Of a DNA stretch of 22,709 bases, positions 22,224-22,709 are shown piece by piece (within the stretch, counting starts at the first letter, position 1; the number at the start of each line of letters is the position of its first letter). The notes under the pieces were generated by a model. It searched no databases. It was given only the letters and a program-made list of their open reading frames with translations, and was not told the origin of the DNA. Source of the DNA: Actinomycetota bacterium (GTDB lineage Bacteria > Actinomycetota > Actinomycetes > Nanopelagicales > Nanopelagicaceae). The DNA is taken from assembly GCA_947487595.1 (NCBI GenBank), contig CANKXJ010000006.1, forward strand, positions 1 to 22,709, written 5' to 3'. The position numbers and the translations under genes are program-made.

Positions 22224-22709
22224 GTGAAATCTGACATCGAAATTGCACAAGCTGCAACACCTCACCCTATCTCCAAGATTGCAGCCAATCTGGGAATCCC
22301 GGACAGCGCGTTGGAGCCTTTTGGTCGGACCAAAGCCAAAATTTCTCTGAACTTTATTGACACGTTGGCCAACCGCCCGGACGGCAAATTGATTTTGGTC
22401 ACAGCCATCAGTCCAACACCTGCAGGTGAGGGCAAGACGACCACCACAGTGGGCTTGGGAGATGCGCTGAACCACATCGGAAAACGTGCGGTGATTTGCT
22501 TACGCGAGCCCTCCTTGGGACCTGTTTTTGGCATGAAGGGCGGCGCGGCTGGCGGCGGGCAAGCCCAAGTCATTCCAATGGAAGACATCAACCTGCACTT
22601 CACGGGCGACTTCAATGCCATCGCGCTTGCCAACAATCTGTTGGCGGCGATGATTGACAACCACATCCACCATGGCAATGAGCTTGGTTTTGATGTGCGC
22701 CGTATTGCT
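22224..22709 (+). CDS. fhs: Formate-tetrahydrofolate ligase (3' end outside window)
   Basis: The first 162 residues of a protein that normally has about 555 to 560. It interconverts formate, ATP and THF with 10-formyl-THF. The nucleotide-binding loop TPAGEGKTTTTVGLGDAL is clear, followed by REPSLGPVFGMKGGAAGGG and HFTGDFNAI-ANNLLAA, all diagnostic for Fhs. It starts at GTG 22224, with AAGGA (22213-22217) upstream. As the last visible gene of the operon it can release formate from methyl groups oxidised on THF, gaining ATP, or assimilate formate. Its codons look more G/C-rich than those of the activase and CobW genes, closer to a core chromosomal gene. Confidence 0.95.
   Translation, partial: MKSDIEIAQAATPHPISKIAANLGIPDSALEPFGRTKAKISLNFIDTLANRPDGKLILVTAISPTPAGEGKTTTTVGLGDALNHIGKRAVICLREPSLGPVFGMKGGAAGGGQAQVIPMEDINLHFTGDFNAIALANNLLAAMIDNHIHHGNELGFDVRRIA

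Noticed and set aside
1..22709. Mobile element or integrated phage
   Set aside because: I found no transposase, integrase, terminal repeats or tRNA-linked attachment sites in the window.

Overview
This window looks like part of a betaproteobacterial chromosome, most likely a Burkholderiales/Comamonadaceae-type freshwater or soil aerobe. That is inferred from the protein styles (DctPQM TRAP porter, Can-type carbonic anhydrase, AioBA, FCD-type GntR) and moderate GC; no rRNA or marker gene confirms it. The window is gene-dense. I see no tRNA, rRNA, CRISPR array, transposase or phage gene.

Layout. (1) 1-450: 3' part of an ABC-transporter ATPase of the BtuD/FecE type (vitamin B12 or siderophore uptake). 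(2) 745-3610: a TRAP transporter operon dctP-dctQ-dctM, preceded by a leader with a long inverted repeat. (3) 3852-4511: a beta-carbonic anhydrase. (4) Minus strand, 13301 down to 4522: FAD-dependent ferredoxin reductase, a cytoplasmic hemopexin-repeat protein, a MetF-type methylene-THF reductase, arsenite oxidase small and large subunits (aioB, aioA), a pentapeptide-repeat lipoprotein, an aquaglyceroporin and 5-formyl-THF cyclo-ligase. (5) Plus strand, 13428 to the end: a small 'virulence factor' family protein, a stand-alone MetH-activation-domain-like protein, a methyl-THF:corrinoid methyltransferase, a UroD/MtaA-type methyltransferase, a corrinoid protein, a RamA-like corrinoid activase, a CobW-type GTPase with a His-rich loop, a GntR regulator, an ArsD-family protein, FolB and the 5' part of formate-THF ligase.

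How the genes fit together. Region 5 is a complete corrinoid methyl-transfer pathway: substrate methyl group to Co(I) corrinoid protein (UroD-type enzyme), then to THF (MeTr). RamA-like activase, probably fed by the divergent FAD reductase, reactivates the cofactor. MetF, 5-FCL, FolB and Fhs handle the folate-bound C1 unit. Three arsenic-linked families (AioBA, an aquaglyceroporin and an ArsD homologue) are interleaved with these C1/folate genes. All four arsenite-pocket residues of AioA are conserved. My main hypothesis is that the locus demethylates a methylated arsenical through a corrinoid protein, feeds the methyl group to THF and oxidises the released arsenite in the periplasm. To my knowledge no corrinoid-dependent arsenic demethylation pathway of this design has been described. 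The link is inference from gene content and order. The methyl donor could instead be an unrelated compound, with arsenic genes as neighbours.
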